A stretch of DNA of 64,000 nucleotides, from positions 133,542 through 197,541 of the forward strand of contig CAMMDQ010000002.1 of the NCBI GenBank assembly GCA_946495675.1. The letters run 5' to 3'. The stretch is from an uncultured Bacillota bacterium. Lineage in GTDB: Bacteria; Bacillota; Clostridia; Christensenellales; UBA1242. A model generated the notes under the pieces. That model made no database searches and had not been told where the DNA came from. It worked only from the letters and a program-made list of their open reading frames with translations. Below, piece after piece: positions 6,739 to 17,027 of this stretch. Numbering within the stretch: the stretch's first letter is position 1; the number at the start of each line of letters is the position of its first letter. The position numbers and the translations under genes were made by a program.

Positions 6739-8826
6739 TTATTTTTCAAGGCGTTTAAGGTCAATTCGCCCCTTATCGTCAATTTTGATGACTTCCACTT
6801 CAATTTCGTCACCAACTTTGACAACGTCTTCCACTTTTGCCACCCTTTGCTTTGAAAGTTTTGAAATGTGAACCATACCTTCTTTGTTTCCAGCAAATTC
6901 AACAAAAGCACCAAAGTTTGTGACTCTTGACACTTTGCCGTCATAAACATTGCCCACTTCAACTTCTTCAACAATGCCAAGGATAATCAATTTTGCCTTT
7001 TCAGCCATTGCAAGATCTTGAGTTGCAATAAACACCTGTCCGTCATCATCAATGTCAATCTTAACACCTGTTTGGTCAATGATTTTGTTGATGGTTTTTC
7101 CGCCAGAGCCGATAACGTCTTTGATTTTGTCTGGGTCAATCGCGAAAGTGATAATTTTTGGTGCATATTTTGAAAGCTCTGGTCTTGGCTCTTTTATTTC
7201 TTCAAGAAGTTTGTTCATAATAAACATTCTGCCTTCACGAGCTTGTTTAAGGGCTTGAGTCAAGATTGCGCGGTCAATACCCTTGATTTTGATGTCCATT
7301 TGAATGGCCGTAACCCCCTTTTCTGTGCCGGTAACTTTGAAGTCCATATCTCCAAGGAAGTCTTCTAGTCCTTGAATATCTGAAAGCACTGCAACCTTGC
7401 CGCTTTCTTCGTCTTTGATAAGTCCCATTGCAATGCCTGCAACTGGACGTTTGATAGGCACACCGCCATCCATAAGAGCAAGGGTTGAGCCGCAAACAGA
7501 AGCCATGGAAGAAGAGCCGTTTGAAGAGAGCACTTCGCTGACAAGTCTGAGAGCATAAGGAAATTCTTCTTCGCTTGGAATCACAGGCTCAAGAGCGCGC
7601 TCAGCAAGTGCGCCGTGCCCGATTTCTCTTCTGCCCGGGCTTTTAAGGTTTCTGGCCTCGCCTGTTGCGTAAGGCGGCATATTGTAGTGGTGAACATAGC
7701 GATTTACTTCTTCATCATCAAGCCCGTCAAGTTTTTGCATATCTGAAACAGTGCCAAGGGTAAGAGTTGTCAAAACCTGAGTCTGACCACGAGTGAAAAT
7801 ACCACTGCCATGAACTCTTGGAAGAACGCCCGTCTCGCACCAAATAGGTCTGATTTCTGTAAGGCTTCGGCCGTCTGGACGAACACCTTTGTTCAAAATT
7901 TTTGCACGCACTTTTTCTTTGGTCATCTTGTAAAGCACATCGCCAATAGCCTTTTCGCTTTCTGGGAAAATCTCAGCAAAATGCTCTTTGGTTTCATTGT
8001 CAACTTGCTCCTGCCTTTTTTGCCTTTCATCTCTGTCAAAAGTGTCAAGAGCCCAATCGAGTTTTTCATCAGCAAACTGACGAACTGCCAAGTTGATTTC
8101 ATCTGGAACAATGTCGTAAATCAAATGTTCACAAACAGGCTTGCCAATTTCCGCCTTGATTTTCTTTTGGAAAGCCACAATTTTTTTGATTTCATCATGT
8201 GCAAACATGATTGCATCCAGCATCTTTTCTTCAGGCACTTCATTTGCACCTGCTTCAACCATCAAAACAGCCTCTTCTGTGCCCGCAACGGTAAGATGAA
8301 GGTCAGACTTTTCTCTTTGTTCGCTGTTTGGATTGATGATAAGTTCCCCGTCAACAAGCCCAACTTGAACTGAGCCTGTAGGCCCCATAAAAGGAATATC
8401 AGAAATTGAAAGAGCAAAACTTGAGCCAAGCATTGCAAGAACTTCTGGTGGGCAATCTGGATCAACCGACAAAGCAGTTGCCACCACGCACACATCATGA
8501 TAAAATCCTTTTGGGAAAAGTGGACGAAGAGGTCTGTCAATAAGGCGAGAAGTCAAAATTGCCTTATCTGATGGTTTTCCTTCACGCTTTTTAAATCCGC
8601 CAGGAATTTTTCCAACAGAATACATTTTTTCTTCATAATCAACTGCGAGTGGAAAAAAGTCAATGCCAGGTCGTGGTTGTTTTGACATTGTTACATTGAC
8701 CATAACCACAGTTTCCCCACATTTGACAAGGCAAGAGCCGTTTGCTTGCTCGCAAAGTCTGCCAGTTTCAAAGCTAACCTTTCTTCCGCCAATTTCTATA
8801 GTATAAATTTTTGCGTCTTCTTTCAT
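6739..8826 (-). CDS. pnp: Polyribonucleotide nucleotidyltransferase (PNPase)
   Basis: A 3'-5' phosphorolytic exoribonuclease of the RNA degradation machinery. The 695-residue length is standard. Two RNase PH domains are evident: the first with [21 protein letters not shown], the second with [13 protein letters not shown], the [15 protein letters not shown] block and the [18 protein letters not shown] core. These are followed by a KH domain ([21 protein letters not shown], about residue 565) and an S1 domain ([20 protein letters not shown], about 625-690). It lies 58 bp downstream of rpsO, the classic rpsO-pnp arrangement, with an imperfect terminator between them that would lower pnp expression relative to S15. 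Confidence 0.98.
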   Translation of the reverse strand: MKEDAKIYTIEIGGRKVSFETGRLCEQANGSCLVKCGETVVMVNVTMSKQPRPGIDFFPLAVDYEEKMYSVGKIPGGFKKREGKPSDKAILTSRLIDRPLRPLFPKGFYHDVCVVATALSVDPDCPPEVLAMLGSSFALSISDIPFMGPTGSVQVGLVDGELIINPNSEQREKSDLHLTVAGTEEAVLMVEAGANEVPEEKMLDAIMFAHDEIKKIVAFQKKIKAEIGKPVCEHLIYDIVPDEINLAVRQFADEKLDWALDTFDRDERQKRQEQVDNETKEHFAEIFPESEKAIGDVLYKMTKEKVRAKILNKGVRPDGRSLTEIRPIWCETGVLPRVHGSGIFTRGQTQVLTTLTLGTVSDMQKLDGLDDEEVNRYVHHYNMPPYATGEARNLKSPGRREIGHGALAERALEPVIPSEEEFPYALRLVSEVLSSNGSSSMASVCGSTLALMDGGVPIKRPVAGIAMGLIKDEESGKVAVLSDIQGLEDFLGDMDFKVTGTEKGVTAIQMDIKIKGIDRAILTQALKQAREGRMFIMNKLLEEIKEPRPELSKYAPKIITFAIDPDKIKDVIGSGGKTINKIIDQTGVKIDIDDDGQVFIATQDLAMAEKAKLIILGIVEEVEVGNVYDGKVSRVTNFGAFVEFAGNKEGMVHISKLSKQRVAKVEDVVKVGDEIEVEVIKIDDKGRIDLKRLEK

Positions 8827-8844
8827 ATCAATCTCCTTTACCTT

Positions 8845-8878
8845 AAAAAAAGGGACAAAAAATCATTGCCCCCCTTCT
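8845..8878 (-). terminator. Imperfect terminator between rpsO and pnp
   Basis: On the minus strand an AAGGG...GCAA arm pairs with TTTGTCCCTT, followed by a run of seven T. The stem has a bulge, so partial read-through into pnp is likely, as in other rpsO-pnp operons. Confidence 0.5.
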
Positions 8879-8884
8879 TATTAA

Positions 8885-9145
8885 TTATTTTATATCACGA
8901 ATTTCAAGTTTTTTGATCAGCTCTCTGTAAGCATCAATATCTTTGTTTTTCAAATACAACATAAAGCCCTTTCTTTTACCAACCATTTGAAGAAGACCTC
9001 TTCTTGAGTGATTGTCTTTTGGGTTTTTCTTCAAATGTTCGTTCAAATGGTTGATTCTTGCAGTCAAAAGTGCAAGTTGAACTTGAACAGACCCAGTGTC
9101 TTTTTCAGAAAGTTTGTAAGAATCAATAATATCTTTCTTTTCCAT
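8885..9145 (-). CDS. rpsO: 30S ribosomal protein S15
   Basis: An 86-residue primary 16S rRNA-binding protein of the small subunit platform. Family hallmarks are visible: [22 protein letters not shown], the [22 protein letters not shown] block that contacts rRNA, and the C-terminal [11 protein letters not shown]. The usual length is 87-89 residues, so it is complete. A GGGAGGAAAAC site precedes the ATG. It has its own promoter and a structured leader of about 90 nt. Confidence 0.98.
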   Translation of the reverse strand: MEKKDIIDSYKLSEKDTGSVQVQLALLTARINHLNEHLKKNPKDNHSRRGLLQMVGKRKGFMLYLKNKDIDAYRELIKKLEIRDIK

Positions 9146-9236
9146 GTTTTCCTCCCATTTTTAATTTTTATCCATAAACCGAAGTAAATCGTCAGAAGGT
9201 GTCGGTAAACTGTGGCTTAGGCATCGACTGAAAAAG
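9146..9236 (-). promoter_or_regulatory. Possible S15 autoregulatory leader
   Basis: The untranslated leader between promoter and rpsO start contains complementary elements (CCA...ACCGA pairing with TCGGT...TGG) that can fold into a branched structure. S15 represses its own mRNA in many bacteria by binding leader mimics of its rRNA site; whether this leader does so is inference from position and pairing only. Confidence 0.35.
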
Positions 9237-9265
9237 ATTATATCACATTTGTTTTTGAAAGTAAA
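9237..9265 (-). promoter_or_regulatory. Sigma-A promoter of rpsO
   Basis: Minus strand TTTACT (9260-9265), 17-nt spacer, TATAAT (9237-9242) with an upstream TG (TGATATAAT), an extended -10 form. Confidence 0.6.
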
Positions 9266-9277
9266 CTGTTTTTTTTG

Positions 9278-10690
9278 TTATTTATAAAATTTTTTCTTTT
9301 CGTCAATGATTTTATCGATATTTTGGCAATAATCTTCGATAAATTTGTTGTTATGCTGCCTTTCAATTCTTCTTTCAATGTTAAACACCCTTTTGCTCAT
9401 CGCTCCAGCGCCAATGCCAATGACTGTGTTTGTCTCTTCCATGCTGTCGATATTGAATATGCACACATGCTCATCTCGAAAATACCCAACATTTTCAAGG
9501 CCTTTAAGCTGATTTTTTTGTCTGTAAAGATAATAAGGTTTATAACCATTTTCGCTGAGCAGTTTGTAAGAATAGTCCACCATTTTTTCAACGTCTTTGT
9601 CGCTTACCAGTTCTTGTTGCCATTTTAAGTCTGCCGCCCGCTTGAGCGACAAGGTGTGAATGGTGATGTTGTGCGGATAAAGTTCTAAAAGTGTTGCCAT
9701 GCTTTTTTTGAAAGTGGCAAATTTTTCTTGTGGAAGCCCTGCAATCATGTCCATATTGACCACAAAGCCCTTTTCAAGCGCCATTGAATATGCCTGCAAA
9801 ACTTGAGCGGTTGAAACCTGCCTGCCAATACGCTTCAGGGTTGCTTGACAGAAGGTTTGGGGATTGATTGACAGCCGAGTCACTCCAAACTTCTTTAAAA
9901 CATCAAGTTTTTCTTCTGTGATTGTGTCAGCCCTTCCACACTCAACAGTAAACTCGTCAACACTGAAAGTGAGCATTTTTAAAAGTCTTTCAAGCTGACT
10001 TTCAGTCAAAACTGAAGGTGTTCCCCCACCGATATATATTGTTCTGACAATGTAAGCTTTGTCTGCAATAATTTGCTTGACAACAGACAGTTCTTTTTCA
10101 AGACAATCTAGATATTTTTCCACTTTGTCATTTCCTAAAGCAGAAAGCTTGTGCGAGATAAAAGAGCAATAGATGCATCTTGTTGGGCAAATAGGAATGT
10201 TTATATATATGTCAATAAGATTATCATTTCGAATGATGCACTTTTGGTTTTTCAAAATATTTGCAACAAGTTTGGCTTTTGGACTTGATACAAAAAACAT
10301 TTTTTCAAGTGCTTCTGCAGCCAGATGCTCTTTGATTTGCCCCTTGTCAATCATATCTCGCACAAGTTTGGTAGGTCTGATGCCTGTAAGCGATCCCCAG
10401 GGCAAGCTCATTTTAAGTTCTTTATTCAGTGTTTGATAAAGATGATTTTTAAGCATTTTTTTTCTTAAAGATTTTTGCTCCAAATCGGATAAGTTTGAAT
10501 CAATTTGATATGAGAACTCATAAACCCTTTCTTGATCACTAGATTTATTTTTCACAACAAATCTATCATGCAAGATCGTTGTATTTTTACTCTCTTGATG
10601 ATCTATTTCAATTTCATCATGTTCCCCAAAAAGATTGGCCAGGTCTTTAAGCTCAATCTCAAGCGCTGGCACATTTGTTTTAATCACCAT
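9278..10690 (-). CDS. hemZ: Radical SAM coproporphyrinogen III oxidase-like protein HemZ
   Basis: A 470-residue HemN-family radical SAM protein; oxygen-independent coproporphyrinogen oxidation has been assigned to the family, although many homologues are only heme-related. The iron-sulfur cluster motif is IPICPTRCIYCSFIS (Cys-x3-Cys-x2-Cys, about residue 170), followed by the SAM-binding IYIGGGTPSVLTESQL and MDMIAGLPQEKFATF. The long N-terminal extension before the cluster (about 160 residues, ending SLPWGSLTGIRPTKL) is characteristic of HemZ over HemN or HemW. It overlaps rel by 7 bp and is the last gene of the recJ-rel-hemZ unit. No other heme biosynthesis gene is present in the window. Confidence 0.9.
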   Translation of the reverse strand: MVIKTNVPALEIELKDLANLFGEHDEIEIDHQESKNTTILHDRFVVKNKSSDQERVYEFSYQIDSNLSDLEQKSLRKKMLKNHLYQTLNKELKMSLPWGSLTGIRPTKLVRDMIDKGQIKEHLAAEALEKMFFVSSPKAKLVANILKNQKCIIRNDNLIDIYINIPICPTRCIYCSFISHKLSALGNDKVEKYLDCLEKELSVVKQIIADKAYIVRTIYIGGGTPSVLTESQLERLLKMLTFSVDEFTVECGRADTITEEKLDVLKKFGVTRLSINPQTFCQATLKRIGRQVSTAQVLQAYSMALEKGFVVNMDMIAGLPQEKFATFKKSMATLLELYPHNITIHTLSLKRAADLKWQQELVSDKDVEKMVDYSYKLLSENGYKPYYLYRQKNQLKGLENVGYFRDEHVCIFNIDSMEETNTVIGIGAGAMSKRVFNIERRIERQHNNKFIEDYCQNIDKIIDEKKKFYK

Positions 10691-12792
10691 TTTTCGCTCC
10701 TGTATGCGTCAATGACATCGCTTAGTGATTTTATTGAAGAGATAATCTTGCCAAGCTGATCGGCATTTTTCACTTCAACCCCAACCACGCAATCAAATCT
10801 ATCGCCAATATCCTTAGCCTCAAAACTTCGTATTGGAACTTTCAAATTGCTTATTATAGTGGTCAATTTTGCAATATTGTTATCTGCTTTTTCAGCTTCA
10901 ACCTTGATATGAGCAAGAAAAGAGGACCCCTCTCTCACCTGCCATTGAGCCCCAATAAGACGCTCTGGTTCCAGGTATTTGAGGTTTGGGCATGACTGCC
11001 TGTGAATGGTTACACCTTTGCCGCGAGAGATATAGCCAATGATTTCATCTCCCTCAATCGGAGTGCAACAACCAGCAAATCGAACCAAAAGACCACTGTC
11101 GCCGTCAATCAAAACCCCATCTTTGTTTTTCTTAAGTTGAACCACTTTTGTTGGCAATGTTTGAATTTTGTGATCTCTGTTCCAAAGAGCGATAAATTTG
11201 CCGACCACCTGTCCAGCAGACAACGAACCTCCACCTATAGAAGCAAAAAGTTCATCTTCACTTTCAAAATTAAACCTATCAAGCACTTCAGTCAAATATT
11301 CTTCCGTTAAAAGTTGAGAGATTGAAAAGTTCTTGGCTTGAATTTGCTCGCTTAAGATGGTTTTGCCAGTTTTAATATTTTCTTCTTTCATTTCTGACTT
11401 GAAAAAAGCTCTTATTTTTGATTTGGTACTATTGCACCTGACCATTTTCAGCCAATCTCTTGATGGCCCTTTTGATTGTGTTGAGGTGATTATTTCAATA
11501 ATATCGCCATTGCTTAGCGGAGTGTTGAGCGGTCTCATTTTTTGATTTATCCGTGCCCCAACACAGCTGTTTCCAATGTCGGTGTGAATCGCATATGCAA
11601 AATCAATTGCAGTTGCACCTTCAGGAAACTCAAGCACTCTGCCTTTTGGTGTTTGAACAAAAATAACCCCATCATAAAGATCACTTTTCAAAGTGTTGAT
11701 GAAATCTTCATTTGACATATTTTTTGCGTTTTCAACAGTCTCACGAAACCAAGTCATTCTGCTGTCAAATTCATTTTTCTTGCTCTTATGTTCCTTGTAA
11801 AGCCAATGAGCACACACACCACCATATTCTGACTCTTTATGCATTTTGTAAGTGCGAATTTGCACTTCCATAGGATGTTGATTTTCCACAATAATTGTGG
11901 TATGCAAAGATTTGTAACCATTTGGCTTTGGATTTGCAATATAATCTTTCACTCTTCCTGCCATCGGCTTATACAGACCATGAATTCGGCCAAGAACGGC
12001 ATAACATTCCTCTACCGTGTCAACAATCACTCTCATGGCAATTATGTCATAAATTTGATTTATGCGAAGATTTTTACTGTGCAATTTGTTGTAAATTGAA
12101 GAAATATGTTTTTGTCTAGTAACGATTTCACCCTTAATTTTGAGGTCATCTAAAATCTTTTGAATTTTTGATTTTGTCAAAGCAAGTTGCTTCTCATTTT
12201 CTTCATATTTGCTAGCAACAGTTTCTTCAAGACGCTTATATTCTTCAGGATGCAACAGCCTTATCACATTGTCCGCCAAATCTTGCTTAAGTCTGTCAAA
12301 TCCCAGCCTTTCAGCCAGAGGAACATGAATTTCCTCAACTTGTTTTACAAAACTCTTTTCCCTTTCTGACAACGGCAAGTTTAACACCGAAATATCATAA
12401 AAAATGCCTGCAAGCTTAATAAAAACCACCCGCATATCTTTGCTCATGGCAATAAACATTCGCTTAATGTCTTCAATCTCTTCGCTTAATGTAAGTTGAC
12501 TTATGTCCTTAATTATCTTGTAAGTTTCAAACATTTCAATGCTGTCTTCGCTGAGTCTTTTTTCAATTTCATCGGCTTTTTTTTCATCCACTTTAAAAAG
12601 CTGATAAAGCAAAAAAGAAATGATAGAATCTTTGTCAAGTTTCATTGACATTATCATATCGGTTATCACGTCAACTCGCTTTAAATTCATCTCCTCACAA
12701 ATTATATCATTAATCAGTTTTTTATCGTTCAAGCTTAGCTTGACATGTGAGAAAATGTTATCTTTTATTTTTTCCATAAGGTTTTGGCTCAT
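10684..12792 (-). CDS. relA: RelA/SpoT-family (p)ppGpp synthetase with degenerate HD domain
   Basis: A 702-residue stringent-response enzyme. The synthetase domain is intact (GRVKDYIANPKPNGYKSLHT at residues 279-298, MEVQIRT at 308-314). TGS domain (VIFVQTPKGRVLEFPEGATA), Cys-containing ZFD (LVRFAGCCTPIEGDEIIGYI) and C-terminal ACT domain (AHIKVEAEKADNNIAKLTTI) are all present. The N-terminal hydrolase domain is abnormal: the family motif LLHDxxED is replaced by LLYQLFKV (61-68) and KLADRLHN by KLAGIFYD (127-134), so the metal-binding His and Asp are missing. It is therefore predicted to make but not degrade (p)ppGpp, like gammaproteobacterial RelA. Its start lies 2 bp after the recJ stop; it overlaps hemZ. 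Confidence 0.92.
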   Translation of the reverse strand: MSQNLMEKIKDNIFSHVKLSLNDKKLINDIICEEMNLKRVDVITDMIMSMKLDKDSIISFLLYQLFKVDEKKADEIEKRLSEDSIEMFETYKIIKDISQLTLSEEIEDIKRMFIAMSKDMRVVFIKLAGIFYDISVLNLPLSEREKSFVKQVEEIHVPLAERLGFDRLKQDLADNVIRLLHPEEYKRLEETVASKYEENEKQLALTKSKIQKILDDLKIKGEIVTRQKHISSIYNKLHSKNLRINQIYDIIAMRVIVDTVEECYAVLGRIHGLYKPMAGRVKDYIANPKPNGYKSLHTTIIVENQHPMEVQIRTYKMHKESEYGGVCAHWLYKEHKSKKNEFDSRMTWFRETVENAKNMSNEDFINTLKSDLYDGVIFVQTPKGRVLEFPEGATAIDFAYAIHTDIGNSCVGARINQKMRPLNTPLSNGDIIEIITSTQSKGPSRDWLKMVRCNSTKSKIRAFFKSEMKEENIKTGKTILSEQIQAKNFSISQLLTEEYLTEVLDRFNFESEDELFASIGGGSLSAGQVVGKFIALWNRDHKIQTLPTKVVQLKKNKDGVLIDGDSGLLVRFAGCCTPIEGDEIIGYISRGKGVTIHRQSCPNLKYLEPERLIGAQWQVREGSSFLAHIKVEAEKADNNIAKLTTIISNLKVPIRSFEAKDIGDRFDCVVGVEVKNADQLGKIISSIKSLSDVIDAYRSEKW

Positions 12793-12794
12793 GA

Positions 12795-15164
12795 TTAATC
12801 TCCTTTATAAGCCTTTTTTAAAGTTAAAAATTTGTTGTAAACTTTAGAACTTTGCAAATCTTTTTTTGTTTTTCGATCAATATAAATTACCATCTGTTCT
12901 TCGTCCACAATGCTGATAAGACCAAGTTCATTGAAAACTGTAACAGCTCCATAAAAGGTTGTAAATGAAATGTCTTGAGGAAGATTGAGCTGGTCATAAA
13001 GTTCAAAAATATTATAAATAGCTTTTCCGGCTTTGCTGCTTAAAGCTTTGTATATTTTTCCATAGCACTCTCTTGATAAATCCATTCCTATAAATTGTTT
13101 TATAGCAGTATTTTTTTCCATCGGCAAAAAGATTTCCGCTTTTGAAATTTTGTTTAAAGCTGCAATAAATCTTGTATCAAGCACAGGAGAAAGAAAAACT
13201 ATTGTTGAAAAATTTTTTGCCCAATTTATCCCTTTTGGACTGAGCAACAAACTGTTTTGACCAATTTCTTTATCGCCATATATATTGAAATTATAAATCC
13301 CTTGAGTATTATAATTTTTGGCAAAATCAACATAGTCAAAACAAGAATAAGCAACAAAGGCTGTTCCAAACACTGTTGTGCTTGTTTTGCTGACAAATTG
13401 CAGCAATTCTTTTTCAGGATAAAGCTTAAAACAAGATTCTGCCTTCCCTTCAACAACAAGCTGCCCAAGTGCAACTGAGTTAAGTTTTTTGTAAGCATCC
13501 TCAACTATAAAGCTGCCACCATCAAACTCGTCAACCAAAGCTTTAGTTCCGCCACCCTGGAATTCAAATATAAACGACTTAACTCTGGCAAAAGTCATTT
13601 TTGTTAAATTGCTTAAAAAATTAAAATAAGTCATAGTGAAAGAGCCAATTTTGATATTGGCATGCTGCGGAAATTTTCTCATGGGCAAAATTTCAATGTT
13701 GTTTGCACTAATTTTAAATTTCGGCCTAGGGTTATCACAGCCAAAGGGCTCAAGCAAGGAAAGTTCTTTAACAAATTCTGGTGTTATTTCGTCCTCAGTT
13801 ATATCTTGGTCGTAATACTTAATTGGCATAAACACTTCGTCATTTATACTGTTTAAGGCAAATGAATTTATTTTCTGGACAAACTCCTCATACTTTTCTC
13901 TTTTCAAACTTAACCCTGCAGCCATAGAGTGCCCGCCAAAAGTCTCAAGAATGTCTTTAAGCGACGAAAGCAGCTGATGAATATTTATATCATCAATACT
14001 TCTGCCAGAGCCGCACAGCATGTCACCTTCTTGTGCAAACAAAAACACTGGCTTATGATATTTTTCAACCAACCTCGAGCAGACAATGCCAAGCACACCC
14101 TTATCCCAAACTTTTGAAGCAATGCAGATAACTCTAAGTGGCAAAAGTTCAACTTTGGCAAGCGCTTTTTCGCAATCTTCATAAATTTTGTTGCAAAGTT
14201 GTTGCCTTTTTGTGTTGTGAGCTTTTATTTTATCAATCAATTTTATAATTTTGACAGGGTCAGTTTCGAGATAAATTTTCAAAGCGTCATTTGCATCACC
14301 CATTCGTCCAGGAGCATTCAATTTTGGACCTATCTTGAAAGAAATATCAGTCGAATTTGGTTTTGTAAGCGAAATATCATATTCTTTAAACAACATTTTA
14401 AGACCGATAGGCAGATATTTTTCACACAACTTAAGTCCTTTTGTTACAATTGTGCGATTCTCGTCAAGCAAAGGCACAATATCAACAATGGTTGCAAGAG
14501 CAGCAATTGGTAAAAACTGCTCCGCTTCGTTTGAACCCAAAAGTGCTTGGGCAAACTTGAAAGCGACACCCGTGCCACAAAGCTCCTTAAAAGGATATTC
14601 CTGATTTGGCAACTTTGCATTCACACACACAGTGTCTGGCAAAATTTCTGGAATCTCATGATGATCAGTTACAAAGATTTCAATTCCCTTATTTTTTGCA
14701 TACTCAATTTCTTCATAGCATGATATGCCGCAGTCCACTGTGATAATCAAATTAGGAGAATATTTATCGTAGATTTTATCTATAACCTGCTTGGATAGTC
14801 CGTAACCATCTTGATAACGATTTGGCAGATAATAGTTTGCTTTGATGCCAAAAATTTGCAAAGCCTTCAACATAATAGCAGTTGCACTGACGCCATCAAC
14901 ATCGTAGTCTCCAAAAATCAAAACCCTGTCATCGAGTTGTTTTGCAAGAAAAACCCTGTCCAACAGCTGCTGCATACCTTTAAGTTTCAGCGGATCATAA
15001 AAAACAGTTGGATTCAAAAACTCTAAAATCTTTTCTTTGCTGGCAAGTCCTCTTGACAAAAGCAATTCGCAAACCCTTCGGTTTATGCCTAGTTCTTTTG
15101 TAAAATAATCAATTTTGTCAGCATCTTTATTAAAAAACTTTCTAAAAATCATAAAATCTTTCAT
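12795..15164 (-). CDS. recJ: Single-stranded-DNA-specific exonuclease RecJ
   Basis: A 5'-3' ssDNA exonuclease of recombination and repair. DHH-family motifs are clear: FGDYDVDGVSATAIML, ITVDCGIS, VTDHHEIPE, the GTGVAFKFAQALL segment, and in the DHHA1 domain FGGHSMAAGLSL. The OB-fold region and a long C-terminal extension (about 570-790, unlike E. coli RecJ but common in Firmicutes) follow. The frame stays open to a TTG at 15197, but that codon sits inside a terminator hairpin, so I place the start at ATG 15164 (MKDFMIFRKFF); ATG 15152 is equally possible since neither has a strong ribosome binding site. It heads the recJ-rel-hemZ operon. Confidence 0.93.
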   Translation of the reverse strand: MKDFMIFRKFFNKDADKIDYFTKELGINRRVCELLLSRGLASKEKILEFLNPTVFYDPLKLKGMQQLLDRVFLAKQLDDRVLIFGDYDVDGVSATAIMLKALQIFGIKANYYLPNRYQDGYGLSKQVIDKIYDKYSPNLIITVDCGISCYEEIEYAKNKGIEIFVTDHHEIPEILPDTVCVNAKLPNQEYPFKELCGTGVAFKFAQALLGSNEAEQFLPIAALATIVDIVPLLDENRTIVTKGLKLCEKYLPIGLKMLFKEYDISLTKPNSTDISFKIGPKLNAPGRMGDANDALKIYLETDPVKIIKLIDKIKAHNTKRQQLCNKIYEDCEKALAKVELLPLRVICIASKVWDKGVLGIVCSRLVEKYHKPVFLFAQEGDMLCGSGRSIDDINIHQLLSSLKDILETFGGHSMAAGLSLKREKYEEFVQKINSFALNSINDEVFMPIKYYDQDITEDEITPEFVKELSLLEPFGCDNPRPKFKISANNIEILPMRKFPQHANIKIGSFTMTYFNFLSNLTKMTFARVKSFIFEFQGGGTKALVDEFDGGSFIVEDAYKKLNSVALGQLVVEGKAESCFKLYPEKELLQFVSKTSTTVFGTAFVAYSCFDYVDFAKNYNTQGIYNFNIYGDKEIGQNSLLLSPKGINWAKNFSTIVFLSPVLDTRFIAALNKISKAEIFLPMEKNTAIKQFIGMDLSRECYGKIYKALSSKAGKAIYNIFELYDQLNLPQDISFTTFYGAVTVFNELGLISIVDEEQMVIYIDRKTKKDLQSSKVYNKFLTLKKAYKGD

Positions 15165-15178
15165 GAATATTATAATTA

Positions 15179-15214
15179 AAAAAATAAGATAAGGCAAGCA
15201 AATTGCCCTATCTT
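15179..15214 (-). terminator. Strong intrinsic terminator upstream of recJ
   Basis: A 12-bp stem (AAGATAGGGCAA / TTGCCTTATCTT, one G-T pair, 5-nt loop) followed by ATTTTTTT on the minus strand. It ends the dnaG-rpoD-zinc ribbon transcript 23 nt past the last stop codon. Confidence 0.8.
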
Positions 15215-15236
15215 AAATTCTAGTTTCTTGTCAATT

Positions 15237-15938
15237 TCAATCTTTTGTATATATAATTCTGTGGCAATGCTCACAAGTGAGCACTTTTTCATCTTTAAGT
15301 TTTGAAAGATTTGCCATTGAAAGCTCCATTCTGCAGCCACCACAGCAATTTGATGTAAGCGGCACAACAACTGGAAAAATGTTTTCGGCACGACGCTTTT
15401 TATAAGCTTCAATAATTTTGCTATCTATGCCTTTTTCAAGGTTTGTCAACTGTTTTGAAATTTCTTCTTTGCGTGGCTGAACATCACTTTGAGCTTTATC
15501 AAAGCTCAGTTTTGATTTGCCGTATTGCTCTCTTGCCATCTGATATGCGTTTTTTGTTTTGTTGAAATCAGAAAGCAGGCTGTTCATATTTTCTGCAAGT
15601 TTTGCAAAATTTCGCTCAAGAATGGCGAGGTTTTGCGAAAGCTTATCCTTAAGTTTGACAAGCCTTTCAACTTCTTCCTTAGAAAGTTTGTCAACATCTT
15701 TTGCAAAAATTTCATCCATTTTTTTTCTTTGAATTTCATATTGACTTTTGGCTGTAGAAAATTCTTTTTCAAGTTCTTTGGCTTTTTCGTCAAGCTTAAA
15801 AGAGCGCTCTTGCGCAATCTTTGCATTTTGCTGCATCTGATTTGCGGTTTTTTTATCTTCATTGTCTCTAAGTGATTTTTCAATTTTAAAAAGCTCGCTA
15901 TCAAGCTTTTGATATTCTAAAATTTTGCTAATATCCAT
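15237..15938 (-). CDS. Coiled-coil protein with C4 zinc ribbon (zf-RING_7/DUF164 family)
   Basis: A 233-residue protein made of a long antiparallel coiled coil (about residues 5-180, heptad-rich, charged) and a C-terminal C4 zinc ribbon: SNCCGGCRMELS and TCEHCHRIIY. This matches the widespread bacterial family once called DUF164, whose members are thought to bind nucleic acid or act as adaptors; its cellular role is not settled. In Firmicutes it often lies next to the dnaG-rpoD genes, as here, 30 bp past rpoD. The same-strand spacing and the following terminator indicate it is the last gene of that operon. Confidence 0.85.
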   Translation of the reverse strand: MDISKILEYQKLDSELFKIEKSLRDNEDKKTANQMQQNAKIAQERSFKLDEKAKELEKEFSTAKSQYEIQRKKMDEIFAKDVDKLSKEEVERLVKLKDKLSQNLAILERNFAKLAENMNSLLSDFNKTKNAYQMAREQYGKSKLSFDKAQSDVQPRKEEISKQLTNLEKGIDSKIIEAYKKRRAENIFPVVVPLTSNCCGGCRMELSMANLSKLKDEKVLTCEHCHRIIYTKD

Positions 15939-15968
15939 ATTTTCTCCTCACACCTATCATACAAGGTT

Positions 15969-17027
15969 TTAGTTTATAAAGTCAATCAGTTTTTTGCTTC
16001 TGTTTGGATTTTTAAGTTTTCTCAGGGCTTTAGCCTCAATTTGACGAATTCTTTCTCTAGTGACAGAAAACTCCTTGCCCACCTCTTCCAAAGTTTTAGC
16101 CTTGCCATCCATCAGCCCATAACGCTCTCTGATGACTTGTTGCTCTCTAGGAGTGAGCGTGTCAAGAGCTGCAAGGATCTGCTCTCTCAAAAGATTTTGA
16201 GATGCAAGCTCCATAGGGTTTGACACCTTGGTGTCCTCAATAAAATCACTCATTCTGCTGTCATCTTCTTCGCCAACAGGGGTCTCCAAACTGATCGGCT
16301 CAAGTGCAACTCGTTGAATTTCAACCACTTTGCTTTCGCTAATACCCATCTCTTGTGCAATTTCTTCAAGCGTTGGTTCCCTTGAAAGCTTTTGAAGCAA
16401 GCTCCTCACAACTCTATTATATCTGTTGATCGTTTCATTCATGTGCACAGGCAAACGGATTGTTCTGGCTTGGTCTGCCACCGCCCTTGAAATTGCTTGA
16501 CGAATCCACCAGGTTGCATATGTTGAAAAATGCCATCCTTTTGTATAGTCAAATTTTTCAACAGCCTTTAAAAGTCCCATATTTCCCTCTTGAATAAGGT
16601 CAAGAAAAGAAAGAGAACTTGTTGGAGCCCACCTTTTTGCAAGTGAAACAACCAAACGCAAGTTTGCTTGGCAAAATCTTGTTTTTGCCTCTTGATCGCC
16701 TTCCAAAACCTTTTTTGCCAGCTCAACTTCTTCTTCTGGTGTAAGCAAAGGAACTTGTCCAATATCTTTTAAATACATTTTGACGGGATCATCAACATTT
16801 GTAAAACCTGAAAAATCCAAATTCAAGTCTTCATCCAAATTATCTTCTTTTTCAATGACGGATATCTTGTTATCTCGCAATGTTTTGATAAAAAGTTTTA
16901 TATCTTTGTCAGAGGCTTCAGGAAACCTTAAAAACTTATCATAAATATCACTAGCATTGATTTTTCTGGTTTTCAAAGCTGATTTTAAAATTTTTTCCTT
17001 CATTTGTTCAATATTTTCACTTGACAT
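15969..17027 (-). CDS. rpoD: Primary RNA polymerase sigma factor (sigma-70/SigA)
   Basis: A 352-residue housekeeping sigma factor that directs RNA polymerase to -35/-10 promoters. All core regions are visible: a short region 1.1, region 1.2 ([20 protein letters not shown]), region 2 ([12 protein letters not shown]...[37 protein letters not shown]), region 3 and region 4 ([17 protein letters not shown]; helix-turn-helix [17 protein letters not shown]). The size fits Firmicutes SigA. Its start overlaps the end of dnaG by 11 bp, indicating coupled translation. The arrangement is the macromolecular synthesis operon without rpsU. Confidence 0.98.
   Translation of the reverse strand: MSSENIEQMKEKILKSALKTRKINASDIYDKFLRFPEASDKDIKLFIKTLRDNKISVIEKEDNLDEDLNLDFSGFTNVDDPVKMYLKDIGQVPLLTPEEEVELAKKVLEGDQEAKTRFCQANLRLVVSLAKRWAPTSSLSFLDLIQEGNMGLLKAVEKFDYTKGWHFSTYATWWIRQAISRAVADQARTIRLPVHMNETINRYNRVVRSLLQKLSREPTLEEIAQEMGISESKVVEIQRVALEPISLETPVGEEDDSRMSDFIEDTKVSNPMELASQNLLREQILAALDTLTPREQQVIRERYGLMDGKAKTLEEVGKEFSVTRERIRQIEAKALRKLKNPNRSKKLIDFIN

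Noticed and set aside
15165..15197. Upstream TTG start of recJ
   Set aside because: The codon lies within a 12-bp terminator stem and adds a hydrophobic leader unlike RecJ proteins.
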